A stretch of 64,000 nt of DNA from an uncultured Winogradskyella sp. (GCF_947495255.1 NZ_CANLYI010000005.1:124001-188000), one strand, 5' to 3'; positions 18,059 to 28,018 are shown, counted from the first letter of the stretch. Translations and numbers: made by a program. The notes: generated from the sequence alone by a model not told the origin.

Positions 18059-19429
18059 TTAAAAACCAATTATTAATCCGGATAAGACAAAGAACAAATA
18101 AATGCCCAAAATGTCATTACTTGTTGTAATAAAAGGACCTGTAGCAATAGCTGGATCTATACCTCTTTTGTCTAAGATTATTGGTACAAATGTACCAACT
18201 AATGCTGCAACAACAATTACAGACATCATTGATACGGCAATAGCCAAACTTTCTGTTGGATTTTGATTAATTAAAAAACCAAATAGAATTACTAATAATG
18301 CCAAAGCAAAACCATTAATAAGGCTTAAACCAATTTCTTTTAAAAGTCTACTCCCTATGCTTCCTTTTACATTGTCGTTGGCAATACCTTGTACAATAAT
18401 TGCACTAGATTGTACACCAACGTTACCAGCCATTGCTGCTATTAATGGCGTGTAAAAAAATAGAGAAGGTACGGTCTCCATAACCTCCTCAAAGCCTTTC
18501 ATTATAAATACACTTCCTAGTCCACCAAAAAGTCCTAAAACTAACCAGGGCAGACGTGCTTTTGTTAGTTCCCATACGCTATCATCCGCCTCAACATCTT
18601 GTGTAATACCTGCTGCTAATTGATAATCTTTATCAGCTTCTTCTTTTAAGACATCTACAATATCATCGATAGTAATTCTACCCAATAAAATTTGATTATC
18701 ATCTACCACAGGAATGGCTTCTAAATCATATTTTGCCATCACTTTTGCTACGGCTTCTACATCATCATGGACATTAACCCAATCTACATTATCTTTAGCA
18801 ATGTCTGCAATTTTTATATCACTTTTAGATATGATTAAATCCTTTAAAGATAATCTACCAATGAGTTTATCTTGTTTATCTACAACATACACAGAATGTA
18901 CTCTTGTAACATCTTTAGCTTGTCCTCTAATTCTACGAAGACAACCAGCAACAGTCCAAGTTTCATAAACTTTCACTAACTCTTTTGCCATGAGTCCACC
19001 TGCTGTATCCTCATCATAGGCTAAAAGTTCTTGAATTTCATCTCTGTGTTCATGATCTTCTATATACGATATAACTTCAGCTTGCCTTTCTTCCGGAAGC
19101 TCAGCAATCATATCTGTAGCATCATCCGTATCTAGTTCTTCAACTTCTTCGGCAATTTCTTTAGTAGAAAGATTTTTAAGAATTTTTTCTCTAAAGTCCT
19201 CATCGAGTTCCATAAGGATAACTGAGGTCGTTTCAGAATCAAGAAGTTTAATAATATAAACGGCATCTTCTAAATCTAATTCATCAAGGATTTCAGCAAT
19301 ATCTGCATGGTGATACTCATTTAATAGGGCTTTTAAATTATTATCGTTTTCGTCTTCAATAATAATTTCTACCTTTTCAATAAGCTCATCGGTGAGCTGA
19401 AATTGTATATTTTCTTGGGTCTCTTCCAC
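18059..19429 (-). CDS. mgtE: Magnesium transporter MgtE
   Basis: This 456-residue protein has the full MgtE layout. The acidic N-domain (about residues 25-135, with repeated AEILDELDLEDA and LPEERQAEVISYI) is followed by two CBS domains (about 135-260, with VYVVDKQDKLIGRLSLKDL and IPVVDDNQILLGRITIDDIVDV), then five membrane segments with RLPWLVLGLFGGL, AAMAGNVGVQSSAIIVQG and a C-terminal SNDILGIYLFF. The N and CBS domains sense cytoplasmic magnesium and close the pore when it is high. It lies 15 bases downstream of rsmA, a common flavobacterial pairing, probably in one operon. Confidence 0.95.
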   Translation of the reverse strand: MEETQENIQFQLTDELIEKVEIIIEDENDNNLKALLNEYHHADIAEILDELDLEDAVYIIKLLDSETTSVILMELDEDFREKILKNLSTKEIAEEVEELDTDDATDMIAELPEERQAEVISYIEDHEHRDEIQELLAYDEDTAGGLMAKELVKVYETWTVAGCLRRIRGQAKDVTRVHSVYVVDKQDKLIGRLSLKDLIISKSDIKIADIAKDNVDWVNVHDDVEAVAKVMAKYDLEAIPVVDDNQILLGRITIDDIVDVLKEEADKDYQLAAGITQDVEADDSVWELTKARLPWLVLGLFGGLGSVFIMKGFEEVMETVPSLFFYTPLIAAMAGNVGVQSSAIIVQGIANDNVKGSIGSRLLKEIGLSLINGFALALLVILFGFLINQNPTESLAIAVSMMSVIVVAALVGTFVPIILDKRGIDPAIATGPFITTSNDILGIYLFFVLSGLIIGF

Positions 19430-19444
19430 TCTTAAGTTTAGAGT

Positions 19445-20233
19445 TTAATTTATATCGTTTTCTATTAGCGAAGTCAGTTCAATAAATTGTGAAACGCTTA
19501 ATTGTTCTGGTCGCTGCCCAAATATAGTATTTGCTTTTAAATTATCAGACAGATTAAATGTTTTTAAACTGTTACGTAATGTTTTTCTTCGCTGTTGAAA
19601 GCCTGTTTTTACGACTCTAAAGAATAATTTTTCATCACACGGTAAAGTGAAATTCGCTTTTCTTTTTAGTAATAATACACCAGAGTCTACTTTTGGAGGT
19701 GGATTAAAAACAGTTGGAGGAACAGTAAATAAATATTCAGCATCATAAAAAGCTTGAGTTAAAACCGATAATATGCCGTAAACTTTTGAACCTTCTTTAG
19801 AGCAGATGCGCATCGCAACTTCTTTTTGAAACATCCCAGAAAATTCTGGAATTTGATGTCTCAATTCTAAAGTTTTAAATAGAATTTGTGATGATATGTT
19901 ATACGGAAAATTACCTATTATCGCATACGGCTTGTCTTTAAAAACGAGATTTAAATCGTATTTTAAAAAATCTTTTTCTATAATTCTATCTGCAAGATTT
20001 AAGTAATTATTCTTTAAGTACTCTACAGATTCTGTATCTATTTCTATAACGTGTGTTGTAATGTCTTTTTTTAGAAGGTATTTGGTTAACACGCCCATTC
20101 CTGGCCCAATTTCTAAAACATCATTATAACCTTTTAGAGATAAGCTGTCTGCAATATCTTGAGCTATAGATTCGTCTTCTAAGAAATGTTGTCCTAGGTG
20201 TTTTTTTGCTTTTACTTGGTGTTGATTTGCCAC
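19445..20233 (-). CDS. rsmA: 16S rRNA (adenine-1518/1519-N6,N6) dimethyltransferase
   Basis: This 262-residue protein (KsgA/RsmA) has the start [25 protein letters not shown], typical of the family. The S-adenosylmethionine site is [16 protein letters not shown], and the catalytic motif IV is [30 protein letters not shown] and [12 protein letters not shown] mark the C-terminal RNA-binding part. It dimethylates two adjacent adenines in the 3' hairpin of 16S rRNA during 30S maturation. Gene order rsmA-mgtE is on the minus strand. Confidence 0.97.
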   Translation of the reverse strand: MANQHQVKAKKHLGQHFLEDESIAQDIADSLSLKGYNDVLEIGPGMGVLTKYLLKKDITTHVIEIDTESVEYLKNNYLNLADRIIEKDFLKYDLNLVFKDKPYAIIGNFPYNISSQILFKTLELRHQIPEFSGMFQKEVAMRICSKEGSKVYGILSVLTQAFYDAEYLFTVPPTVFNPPPKVDSGVLLLKRKANFTLPCDEKLFFRVVKTGFQQRRKTLRNSLKTFNLSDNLKANTIFGQRPEQLSVSQFIELTSLIENDIN

Positions 20234-20318
20234 GAATACACAGATGTTTTAAATTATTAGGTACACAAAGATACACAGAGCTGCATAGAGATTAGCAGAG
20301 TTGTTTGCTTTATTAAAT

Positions 20319-20639
20319 CTATTTGTAGTTTACTACATACTCATCTACAACTTCTAATTCTGTTCTAAATGATAATACTTTCTCTCCAAAGCGTTTTAAG
20401 CCATCTTGTTTTAAGCCTTCTGCATGTTCTGCATAATAAGATTCTAATGCTTCTCTAGAGTGCGCTCTGTACTGCACGGAATAGGTTTCGGTTTCGGTAT
20501 CTTCTACTAGTACTTTTGTAAGCTTAGCTTCTTTAAATTTACCTGTTGCTAACACTTGAGGAATATGTTCTTTTATCCACTCTAACCATTCGTTGCGTAT
20601 GCTCTTATCTATATTTAGGGTAACGTTGTATATAATCAT
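20319..20639 (-). CDS. DUF4286 family protein
   Basis: This 106-residue protein starts MIIYNVTLNIDKSIRNEWLEWIKEHIPQVLATGKF, typical of DUF4286, and continues with a beta-strand pattern (TYSVQYRAHSREALESYYAEHAEGLKQDGLKRFGEKVLSFRTELEVV) that resembles a dimeric ferredoxin-like alpha-beta barrel. Function is unknown. In many Flavobacteriaceae it is close to rsmA and a TPR protein, as here. Confidence 0.85.
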   Translation of the reverse strand: MIIYNVTLNIDKSIRNEWLEWIKEHIPQVLATGKFKEAKLTKVLVEDTETETYSVQYRAHSREALESYYAEHAEGLKQDGLKRFGEKVLSFRTELEVVDEYVVNYK

Positions 20640-20780
20640 TTTTGGGTAATATAAATTTGATGCAAAAATATGGATTTAGAAGTTAACGGATAATAAGTTT
20701 TGGCTAAGTCGCAAAATAAATAAATTAGAAACTAAACGATTTTACTGCTAACAGAGTATTGTCTATCGAAGATTTAAATA

Positions 20781-22565
20781 TTAATTTATACTATCGCCTC
20801 GCAACATCCTAAATTTGCGCCTTGCTTCAATGAAGTAAATACTGTCTTGATGTTCAAAGATTATTTTTTCGTAAAGTTTTTTAGCCTCTTCTGGTTTTTC
20901 TAAATATGAATTGTAAAGTTCGGCTAAATAGTAATAAGCGTCGTCTGTTAAAATACCATCGCGATAATTTTTTATTATCTCTTGGTAATTGGTTTCAGCT
21001 TTAATGTAATCTTTCTTTTTTTCGTAGAGTTTTGCTTGTTTGTATAGCGTTTGGCCAATGATGTTTTCGCCTTGGTGTTCTTCTAATATTTTATCTAAAA
21101 GAGAAATAGCATCATTTGTTTTATTCTGAAAAGCATACAAATCTGCTTTAGCATATAATTTTAATGATGTTTGTAAGCTATCTTCAAATTTGTTGTCGGT
21201 AATTAATAGTTTTAAGTCTAACGCATCATTAGCAATTAATTGCGATGTTGATGATTTTAAGATTTTTAATTGCGATTCTGCCCAATCAAAATCACCTTTG
21301 TAATAACTCGTTTTTGCGACTTTGAATCTTGCTTCTTGCGCAATCGTACTATTCTTCATTTCAGCTTGAATTTGAGAATAAAAAATCAAAGCTTCATTAA
21401 ATTTTTCTTGAAGCACTAAAATATCAGCCAATAGTAGTTTTATCTTGGCTTTTCTGTAGTAACGAATGTTAAGTTTTAAACTTTCTTTTAAAAATTCAGT
21501 AGCTGTTTCTGTATCTTTTTTGTCAAAGGCTAAGAATTTTCCGTAAGCAAGTTGTAACGGAATAGTTAGTTGTGATTTTCCGAATTCAGTAAATAGATTT
21601 TGGTACGTTTCATCTATTTGTTCTAATGTTTTTTTATCTGCGTTTTTAGAATCAATTTCTAAAATATATTGATGAGCAGTTAATGCTATTGTTTGATCTT
21701 GTGTTGATTCTAAAACATAGTTTAAAATAGATTTTGCTGTGTCGTCATCATTGTCTTTACGTGCCATATTAGCAAGGTCAATAATGCGTTCTAAACTTTC
21801 TGGGTTACGTTTGTAAAGTGCCTTTTCTTGTATAAAGGATTTGTTATAGGCTTTTTCTTGTACGTACAACCAGCTCAACATTTCGTACCAATAAGGTTGT
21901 GGTTCTTGTTGTATTTTTTTTAGTAATAATCGTCTGAGGTAAATATTATTTTCATTGTCCTTATTCTCAGATATGAAATCAGCGATAGCACGTTTAATAT
22001 TACTAAGGTAATTGGGTTTATAGTTGATGAATTCTATATAATTCTCGAACATTTTCTCAATATCTCCTAAATCGCCATAAATACGCGCTAATTGCGTGTT
22101 GTAGTTTCTTTCTGGTGTTAGAATTTTACCTTTTTCGTATAAACGAATGGCTTGGTCTAACAGTGAATAATCTTCAAACCGTTTAGCAATTGTGTATATG
22201 TAATATGGCTTTTCGTCTGCAAAATTTATGGCTTCTTCATAGAGTTTATTTGCTGTTTCTAAACTGTCAATTAATTGATAGTTATAACCTAAAGTAACCA
22301 CCATGTCTGGCTCTCTTCTTTTTGCTAATTGGTCAAGAATTACTTTTTCGGCCTCTTTATATTGTTCTAATTGTTGATGAATATCAACTAATTTAGTACT
22401 GTATTTATAGCTAGTTGGCTTTTCTTTTAAAAGGTTCTCATAAATAATGAGTGCTTTTTTAAACTCCCCTTTTTTGTAATAACTTTCTGCCTGGGCTTCG
22501 CTATTCTGTGCAAAACCAGAATACCAGCCTAATATAAAAAGTAAAACTAAAATTTGTTTTTGCAT
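20781..22565 (-). CDS. Exported tetratricopeptide-repeat protein
   Basis: I start at ATG 22565 (MQKQILVLLFILGWYSGFAQ), which gives a clean signal peptide and 594 residues; the open frame extends 14 codons upstream without one. Mature protein is made of TPR-like helix pairs: AESYYKKGEFKKALIIYENLLKEKP at the N-terminus, and near the C-terminus LYKQAKLYEKKKDYIKAETNYQEIIKNY and AYYYLAELYNSYLEKPEEAKKLYEKIIFEHQDS. TPRs mediate protein-protein contact; this protein is likely periplasmic. Its partner is unknown. It lies between serS and DUF4286 on the minus strand. Confidence 0.85.
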   Translation of the reverse strand: MQKQILVLLFILGWYSGFAQNSEAQAESYYKKGEFKKALIIYENLLKEKPTSYKYSTKLVDIHQQLEQYKEAEKVILDQLAKRREPDMVVTLGYNYQLIDSLETANKLYEEAINFADEKPYYIYTIAKRFEDYSLLDQAIRLYEKGKILTPERNYNTQLARIYGDLGDIEKMFENYIEFINYKPNYLSNIKRAIADFISENKDNENNIYLRRLLLKKIQQEPQPYWYEMLSWLYVQEKAYNKSFIQEKALYKRNPESLERIIDLANMARKDNDDDTAKSILNYVLESTQDQTIALTAHQYILEIDSKNADKKTLEQIDETYQNLFTEFGKSQLTIPLQLAYGKFLAFDKKDTETATEFLKESLKLNIRYYRKAKIKLLLADILVLQEKFNEALIFYSQIQAEMKNSTIAQEARFKVAKTSYYKGDFDWAESQLKILKSSTSQLIANDALDLKLLITDNKFEDSLQTSLKLYAKADLYAFQNKTNDAISLLDKILEEHQGENIIGQTLYKQAKLYEKKKDYIKAETNYQEIIKNYRDGILTDDAYYYLAELYNSYLEKPEEAKKLYEKIIFEHQDSIYFIEARRKFRMLRGDSIN

Positions 22566-22639
22566 GTATGTTATGTGTAAAGAAGTTTTCAAATATAACA
22601 AATGCACAACCTAGTTATTGTAAAAGTTTTTATAAAAAA

Positions 22640-22668
22640 AAATGCCTAAACTTTACGTTTAGGCATTT
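22640..22668 (-). terminator. Terminator between serS/small ORF and the TPR gene
   Basis: AAATGCCTAAAC (22640-22651) pairs with GTTTAGGCATTT (22657-22668) around TTTAC. The A-run at 22633-22642 is a T-run on the minus strand, the direction of serS and of the small ORF at 22762. Confidence 0.85.
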
Positions 22669-22761
22669 TACCAGCAAAATAAATGTGCTATTAACCATTA
22701 TTTTTGTAAATATGATTCAATTATTCTGTCTAGGTTCTGTTTTATATTTTTAAATGAACAG

Positions 22762-22830
22762 TTAAAACAGAACTTTGCATGCCATCGCAATCAATGACAC
22801 GAGTAATACAATTCGTTTTAAATTTTTCAT
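22762..22830 (-). CDS. Possible 22-residue lipopeptide
   Basis: Between serS (ends 22958) and the terminator at 22640 there is a short minus-strand frame reading MKNLKRIVLLVSLIAMACKV(LF), a charged start, a hydrophobic core and a lipobox-like AMAC, then a stop. That is a signal sequence with almost no mature part. It could be a real small membrane peptide, a leftover of a lost lipoprotein, or chance. The rest of this 392-base gap shows no other gene. Confidence 0.3.
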   Translation of the reverse strand: MKNLKRIVLLVSLIAMACKVLF

Positions 22831-22957
22831 AAATAGGTTTTTCTGATTTGGAGTAACTAATTTCTAAAAAAAAATCATTTTAAACGAAGAAATACATAAT
22901 AAATCGTTGAATTGCATTAAATTTTAACAATTGAGTACTTTTCTGAAATAGTTAATT

Positions 22958-24229
22958 TTAAGGAATCATATCAAAACCGGTATATGGAATTAGAGCTTCA
23001 GGTATTTTTATACCGTCTTCTGTTTGGTAGTTTTCTAAAATACCAGCTAAAATTCTTGGCAATGCTAATGAGCTTCCATTTAGGGTGTGGCACAATTCAT
23101 TTTTACCATCGCCATTTTTAAAACGTAATTTTAAACGATTGGCCTGAAAAGTTTCAAAATTAGATACTGAAGATACTTCTAGCCAACGGTCTTGAGCTGT
23201 AGAGAATACTTCAAAATCATAAGTTAATGCAGACGTGAAGCCTAAATCTCCACCGCATAACCTTAAGATTCTGTAAGGTAATTTTAAGTCTTGTAAAATA
23301 CCTTTTACATGATTTACCATGCTGTCTAATGCTTTATAAGAATTATCAGGATGTTCTACTCTAAGTATTTCAACTTTATCAAATTGATGTAAACGGTTAA
23401 GTCCTCTAACGTGTGCACCATAACTTCCAGCTTCTCGTCTAAAACAAGGCGTGTAACCAGTAATGCTTATAGGTAAGTCACTTTCATTTAAAAGTGTATC
23501 TCTAAAGATATTGGTAGCAGGTACTTCTGCTGTTGGTATTAAATATAAATTATCTAAAGTAACATGGTACATTTGACCTTCTTTGTCTGGTAATTGACCA
23601 GTTCCAAAACCTGAAGCTTCATTTACTAAATGTGGTACTTGGTATTCAGTATAACCAGCCTCTGTGTTTTTATCTAAGAAATAGGCGATAAGTGCACGTT
23701 GTAATCTTGCACCTTTACCTATGTAAACAGGGAAACCAGCACCTGTGATTTTATTTCCTAATTCAAAATCAATGATGTTGTACTTTTTTGCTAATTCCCA
23801 ATGTGGTAATGCAGTATCGTGTAGTTTTGGGATGTCACCTTCTCTAAAAGTTTCTTCGTTATCTTCATCTGTATTGCCTGCTGGTACAATAGGATTAGGT
23901 ACATTAGGAATTTTATATAATAACTCAGCAAGCGCTTCTACTTTGTTATTGAGCTCTTGCTCAAAGTTTTTAGTAACTTCCTTTAATTGTGTGGTTTTTT
24001 CTTTTAAAAGATTTGCTTTTTGTACTTCACCAGATTTAAAAAGATTACCAATTTCTTTGGATAAAGCGTTAGATTCTGCTTTAGTATTGTCTAATGAAGT
24101 TTGTAAAGCTTTACGCTCTTCATCAAAAGCAATGGCATTGTTAATCATTTCTGTAGCATCGATATTACGTTTTGCTAAACGTGCAATGATGTCTTCCTTA
24201 TTCTCTCTAATAAAAGCAACTTGTAACAT
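22958..24229 (-). CDS. serS: Seryl-tRNA synthetase
   Basis: At 423 residues it has full SerRS length. The first ~110 residues form the antiparallel coiled-coil arm that binds the tRNA-Ser variable arm (ERKALQTSLDNTKAESNALSKEIG...). The catalytic core has class II motif 2 (FRREAGSYGAHVRGLNRLHQFDKVE) and motif 3 (NGSSLALPRILAGILENYQ). The conserved GGDLGFTSALTYDFEVFS is present. It charges tRNA-Ser with serine. It stands alone on the minus strand, with a 159-base gap upstream. Confidence 0.98.
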   Translation of the reverse strand: MLQVAFIRENKEDIIARLAKRNIDATEMINNAIAFDEERKALQTSLDNTKAESNALSKEIGNLFKSGEVQKANLLKEKTTQLKEVTKNFEQELNNKVEALAELLYKIPNVPNPIVPAGNTDEDNEETFREGDIPKLHDTALPHWELAKKYNIIDFELGNKITGAGFPVYIGKGARLQRALIAYFLDKNTEAGYTEYQVPHLVNEASGFGTGQLPDKEGQMYHVTLDNLYLIPTAEVPATNIFRDTLLNESDLPISITGYTPCFRREAGSYGAHVRGLNRLHQFDKVEILRVEHPDNSYKALDSMVNHVKGILQDLKLPYRILRLCGGDLGFTSALTYDFEVFSTAQDRWLEVSSVSNFETFQANRLKLRFKNGDGKNELCHTLNGSSLALPRILAGILENYQTEDGIKIPEALIPYTGFDMIP

Positions 24230-24388
24230 ATCTTTTAATTTAGTTTTACCAATTTAGCTCAGTAAAAGCAAGACACAAAAGTAAAAATAAAATAAGCAGA
24301 TAAAAATTAAATTATGGCTATTTTGATAAGCGAATTATAACGAATTATTGAATGTGTTTTTTTTGAGAGAATCTAAACAAAAACAGAC

Positions 24389-25702
24389 TTAGTCTTTCTT
24401 TGAAGGTAATAGCCAATTATGATGTTTAAAATGATACCATTCTTCATTAGCAATATCAACTTTAGGGTCTATAAGTTGTTTTACAGGCTTACCGTTGATA
24501 CTTACAAAAGTTCTAACAAAGACTTTTATAGGTATTCCTTTATTTGCGAAATCTTCTTTAAGGTATTGCGCAAACTGCCAAATAATATCTGGTTTTGTTT
24601 TAGCACCACGTTGTTGCTTTTTTGTTAAATAGTCGTCTAATTTAATAGGAATAGCAACATTTGTGTCTGCATTGATAACAGAGTAGGTAGTTCTGCCGCT
24701 TTTTGCTCTTAACATCATTCGCCAAGATAGACGATGACCTTCTTCTGTCCATAACACATCATCTTTAAACAAGTTATGTCTTATGGGTAATGCAATCTGA
24801 ATTAAAAAATAAACGGAAAATAATGAAAGTAATAAGTTTTTATGTTTTGGAATGCTGATATCGTCCGCTTCATATAAAGGCTTGTTTTTTAAGAATAAAT
24901 TCCGAATTGTTTTAGGCTCAAAAAAGAATAAACTAAATGCTAAAGACATGTATGGGAAGATGCCTATTTGAAACACAAATGAATTAAACAAATGAAAGAA
25001 AATAGAAGAGAAGAAGGCATATTTACGAGTTGGTTTAAAAAGTAATAATGGAATAATTAAACCATCGAACAAAATACCACCATAAGCTAAGATATAATGA
25101 ACCGGTTTTTGCTGTAGAAGTTCGCCGACGATAGGGTAGCTGATTTTACTTTTCATGAGTATTTCAATTACTGAAGTGTCTAACCAATCTGGATATAATT
25201 TAGCAATTGAAGCGTAAGTATAGAGTATAAATAATTGAAGAACAAAAAACCATTTACACCAACTAGGCATAGAAATACTTTTGAGTGAAGGGTTTTGTTT
25301 TACATCTACTGATGCATAACGATTTGCAGGCATTATTACCATTATAAAACTCAATAAAACAAGAAGGTAATAGTGATTGTTGTAAGATGATTTTTGCATG
25401 AGGTAAGTAGCTGTCCACATTAATGCAAACATCAACATACTAAATCGGTATTTGTACCCTAACATAATAAAGAGCCCAAATATGCCCATAACGATGTAAT
25501 AAACGTACATCCAACTGCCTGGTAATGGTTGCAACCATTCAAATCCAATAAAAGAAAATGTAAATTCTGGGTCTATTAAAGTGCGTTTTACCCAACCGGT
25601 AAAAATGGCACCAACGGATTCTAAAAAACACAATAAACCAAAGATAATTCTAAAGACTATGAGTCCGGAATTGTCAATATGTTTAAATAGTAATTTATTC
25701 AT
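24389..25702 (-). CDS. HTTM (vitamin K-dependent gamma-carboxylase-like) membrane protein
   Basis: This 437-residue protein has horizontally placed membrane segments of the HTTM family in residues about 1-290 (LLCFLESVGAIFTGWVKRTLIDPEF, WMYVYYIVMGIFGLFIMLGYKYR, NNHYYLLVLLSFIMVIMPANRYASVD). The C-terminal ~130 residues form a soluble domain (WTEEGHRLSWRMMLRAKSG) seen in marine Bacteroidota homologues. The family includes vertebrate gamma-glutamyl carboxylase; the reaction in bacteria is not established. Its start overlaps the end of ribF by 8 bases, so it is probably translationally coupled to it. Confidence 0.83.
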   Translation of the reverse strand: MNKLLFKHIDNSGLIVFRIIFGLLCFLESVGAIFTGWVKRTLIDPEFTFSFIGFEWLQPLPGSWMYVYYIVMGIFGLFIMLGYKYRFSMLMFALMWTATYLMQKSSYNNHYYLLVLLSFIMVIMPANRYASVDVKQNPSLKSISMPSWCKWFFVLQLFILYTYASIAKLYPDWLDTSVIEILMKSKISYPIVGELLQQKPVHYILAYGGILFDGLIIPLLLFKPTRKYAFFSSIFFHLFNSFVFQIGIFPYMSLAFSLFFFEPKTIRNLFLKNKPLYEADDISIPKHKNLLLSLFSVYFLIQIALPIRHNLFKDDVLWTEEGHRLSWRMMLRAKSGRTTYSVINADTNVAIPIKLDDYLTKKQQRGAKTKPDIIWQFAQYLKEDFANKGIPIKVFVRTFVSINGKPVKQLIDPKVDIANEEWYHFKHHNWLLPSKKD

Positions 25703-26603
25703 TTATGGTTTTAATATAATCTAAAGCATTATTCATATCCTTTTTAAGTTGAATTTTTAAGGCTTCAAGATTTTGAAATTTTTCTTCGCTTCTTAGGCGT
25801 TTCAAAAATTCAATTTTCAATTCAGAATTATAGATGTCTTTATTAAAGTTTAAAAAATGAACTTCAATAGAACGTGTTTTGCCATCAACAGTAGGATTGG
25901 AGCCAATATTCATCATTCCGAAAACAGTTTTACCTTCAAAATTAGATTTTACAACATATACACCATCACTAGGAATGAGTTTATATGTTGCTGTAATATT
26001 TATATTTGCTGTTGGGAAATCAATGGTTCTACCCAAGCCTTTTCCTTTAACAACTGTTCCGGTTATAAAGAAATTATAGCCTAAATAAGAATTTGCTAAT
26101 GCAACTTGCCCTTCGTTTAATGCCGTTCTGATTTTTGTAGAACTTACAGTCACATGTGCTATATCTTGTGCTGAAATTTCTTCGACATTAAAATCATACA
26201 GTTTAGCAAATGCTTTTAAATCTGTAATATTTGCGCTTCGGTTTTTGCCAAAATGATGATCGTATCCTATGACTATTTCTTTGGTGTTTAATTCGTCTAC
26301 CAAAATTTGTTTTACATAATCTTTAGCAGAAAGGTTAGCGAAATCTTTAGTGAACTTTTTAACGATGACTTCTTTGATGCCAAAAGTTTTTAATAACTCT
26401 ATACGCTCTTCAATGGTGTTTAGCAACTTGATAGAATCGTCTTTTTGAAGTACCATCCTTGGATGAGGAAACAAAGTTAGTACCACAGGAATATAGCCTT
26501 TGGCTTCTGCAAGTTGCACCACTTGTTTTAATATTTTTTGATGTCCGATATGGATACCATCAAAGGTGCCTATGGTTGTTACTTTTGCTGATTTTGAATT
26601 CAA
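25695..26603 (-). CDS. ribF: Bifunctional riboflavin kinase/FAD synthetase
   Basis: At 302 residues this fits RibF. The N-terminal FAD synthetase half has TIGTFDGIHIGHQKIL (GxFDGxHxGH nucleotidyl-transferase motif) and a TKIR signature at VSSTKIRTAL. The C-terminal flavokinase half has GRTIDFPTANI (the PTAN motif) and GMMNIGSNPTVDG. The enzyme phosphorylates riboflavin to FMN, then adenylylates it to FAD. It is 58 bases downstream of pth and overlaps the HTTM gene. Confidence 0.97.
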   Translation of the reverse strand: MNSKSAKVTTIGTFDGIHIGHQKILKQVVQLAEAKGYIPVVLTLFPHPRMVLQKDDSIKLLNTIEERIELLKTFGIKEVIVKKFTKDFANLSAKDYVKQILVDELNTKEIVIGYDHHFGKNRSANITDLKAFAKLYDFNVEEISAQDIAHVTVSSTKIRTALNEGQVALANSYLGYNFFITGTVVKGKGLGRTIDFPTANINITATYKLIPSDGVYVVKSNFEGKTVFGMMNIGSNPTVDGKTRSIEVHFLNFNKDIYNSELKIEFLKRLRSEEKFQNLEALKIQLKKDMNNALDYIKTINE

Positions 26604-26661
26604 ATTGGTATAGTATTACTGTATTTTAAATGTAAAAACGCTTTAAAAACGAAGCTACCTT

Positions 26662-27294
26662 TTATTTTCCATTAAACTGATTCATTGTATTGTTAACACC
26701 TGCTAGTGCAAAAGATTTAACAAGTTCTGCCGAAATTTTTAAACGTTCTTTGAGTTTAGAATTTTCATCGTCATCCCACTCTCCTAAAACATAGTCTACT
26801 TGTCTGCCTTTGCTGAATTCATCACTTATGCCAAATCTAAATCGGTTGTATTTAACGGTTTGTAATTTATCTTGTGTGTCTTTTAAACCATTATGTCCTC
26901 CATCACTTCCTTTAGTTTTTAGACGTAGCGACCCAAAAGGAAGGTTTAAATCATCAGTTACAACAAGTAAATTTTCTAATGGAATTTTTTCTTTTTCTAA
27001 CCAGTATTTAATTGCCTTTCCGCTAAGGTTCATAAATGTACTTGGCTTTAAGAGAATAAGTGTACGTCCTTTTATTCTCAATGTAGCAACGTCACCTAGT
27101 TTTACTGTTTCGAAAATAACATCATTAGATTCTGCTAAATAATCGAGAATTTTAAAACCAATGTTATGTCTGGTGTTTTCATATTTATCACCTATATTTC
27201 CTAAGCCAACAATTAAGAATTTTTTCATTTTGTCTTCTTCTGTTAGTTTCGTTTTATTACTAAAGCCTAACCACTTTTTTAAAAACTTACACAT
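26662..27294 (-). CDS. pth: Peptidyl-tRNA hydrolase with N-terminal extension
   Basis: The core begins at Met23 (ATG 27228), reading MKKFLIVGLGNIGDKYENTRHNIGF, with the catalytic His in RHNIGF; KPSTFMNLSG (catalytic Asn), DDLNLPFG and KGSDGGHNGLKD complete the active site. It releases tRNA from stalled peptidyl-tRNA. The in-frame ATG at 27294 adds 22 residues (MCKFLKKWLGFSNKTK), an amphipathic stretch I believe some flavobacterial homologues share; which start is used is not settled by the sequence. A terminator hairpin sits 29 bases upstream, favouring a separate promoter. Confidence 0.95.
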   Translation of the reverse strand: MCKFLKKWLGFSNKTKLTEEDKMKKFLIVGLGNIGDKYENTRHNIGFKILDYLAESNDVIFETVKLGDVATLRIKGRTLILLKPSTFMNLSGKAIKYWLEKEKIPLENLLVVTDDLNLPFGSLRLKTKGSDGGHNGLKDTQDKLQTVKYNRFRFGISDEFSKGRQVDYVLGEWDDDENSKLKERLKISAELVKSFALAGVNNTMNQFNGK

Positions 27295-27322
27295 TGTGTA
27301 TTTAAGATTTGTGTAAAAATAA

Positions 27323-27352
27323 AAAAAGCATCCTATAAATAGGATGCTTTTT
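27323..27352 (-). terminator. Terminator after rplY
   Basis: AAAAAGCATCCTAT (27323-27336) pairs with ATAGGATGCTTTTT (27339-27352). The A-run at 27321-27327 is the T-run of the minus-strand rplY transcript. Confidence 0.85.
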
Positions 27353-27374
27353 AAATATTTGAAATAGGATATAT

Positions 27375-28010
27375 CTATTCTGCTGCATCTGCTGCTGGTG
27401 CTTCTGCACCTTCAGCTGCTCCTTCTTCTCCTTCTTCTTCGTCGTCATCAGCATCTACAACTGCTAATCTACTACGTCTTACTTGACAAACTACAGTGTT
27501 GTCTGGGTGTAAAAATGAATAATCTTCATTCTTTAATTCAGTAATATAAAGTTTACTACCAATTTTTAAAGGAGTAATATCTACCTCTATAAAATCTGGT
27601 AATTTAGAAGGGATTGCTTTCACTTTAAGTTTACGGTAAGGCATTCTTAAGTTACCACCATTCATAACACCTTTAGAAGATCCTACAGTGTGTACTGGGA
27701 TTTCCATAGAAATCGCTTTATTATCAAAAATCTGATAGAAATCGATATGTGTGATTTTATCTGTAACAGGATGAAATTGAATATCTTGCATAATTGCATT
27801 ATATTTTTCTCCGTTATCTAAAGTAATTACAACTGTATGTGCGTCAGGTGTATATACAAGTTTTGAGAATGCCAGTTCTGGTGCTGAGAAATGTAATGGC
27901 TTGTCTCCTCCGTATATAACGCAAGGAACCTGACCAGCATTACGTAAGGCCTTAGTTGCCTTTTTGCCTACGCTTTCTCTTTGAGATCCGTTGATTGTAA
28001 TTGATTTCAT
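27375..28010 (-). CDS. rplY: 50S ribosomal protein L25 (Ctc/TL5 type)
   Basis: This 211-residue long form has the L25 domain at residues about 1-95 ([35 protein letters not shown]) and the TL5/Ctc beta C-domain ([52 protein letters not shown]). The tail is very acidic and Ala-rich ([21 protein letters not shown]), as usual in Bacteroidota. L25 binds loop E of 5S rRNA. It lies downstream of prs with its own -7 box (28094-28101) and a structured leader. Confidence 0.96.
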   Translation of the reverse strand: MKSITINGSQRESVGKKATKALRNAGQVPCVIYGGDKPLHFSAPELAFSKLVYTPDAHTVVITLDNGEKYNAIMQDIQFHPVTDKITHIDFYQIFDNKAISMEIPVHTVGSSKGVMNGGNLRMPYRKLKVKAIPSKLPDFIEVDITPLKIGSKLYITELKNEDYSFLHPDNTVVCQVRRSRLAVVDADDDEEEGEEGAAEGAEAPAADAAE

Positions 28011-28018
28011 TTTTTTAA

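Noticed and set aside
18000-19440. Magnesium riboswitch ahead of mgtE
   Set aside because: mgtE follows rsmA with a 15-base gap, leaving no room for a leader.
22568-22753. 61-codon plus-strand frame in the serS-TPR gap
   Set aside because: It runs through the terminator hairpin and has no signal or domain; the region is better explained by the terminator and the minus-strand small frame.
23745-24257. 170-codon plus-strand frame over serS
   Set aside because: It is antisense to a well-conserved synthetase gene, with low-complexity Ser-rich translation and no recognisable motif.
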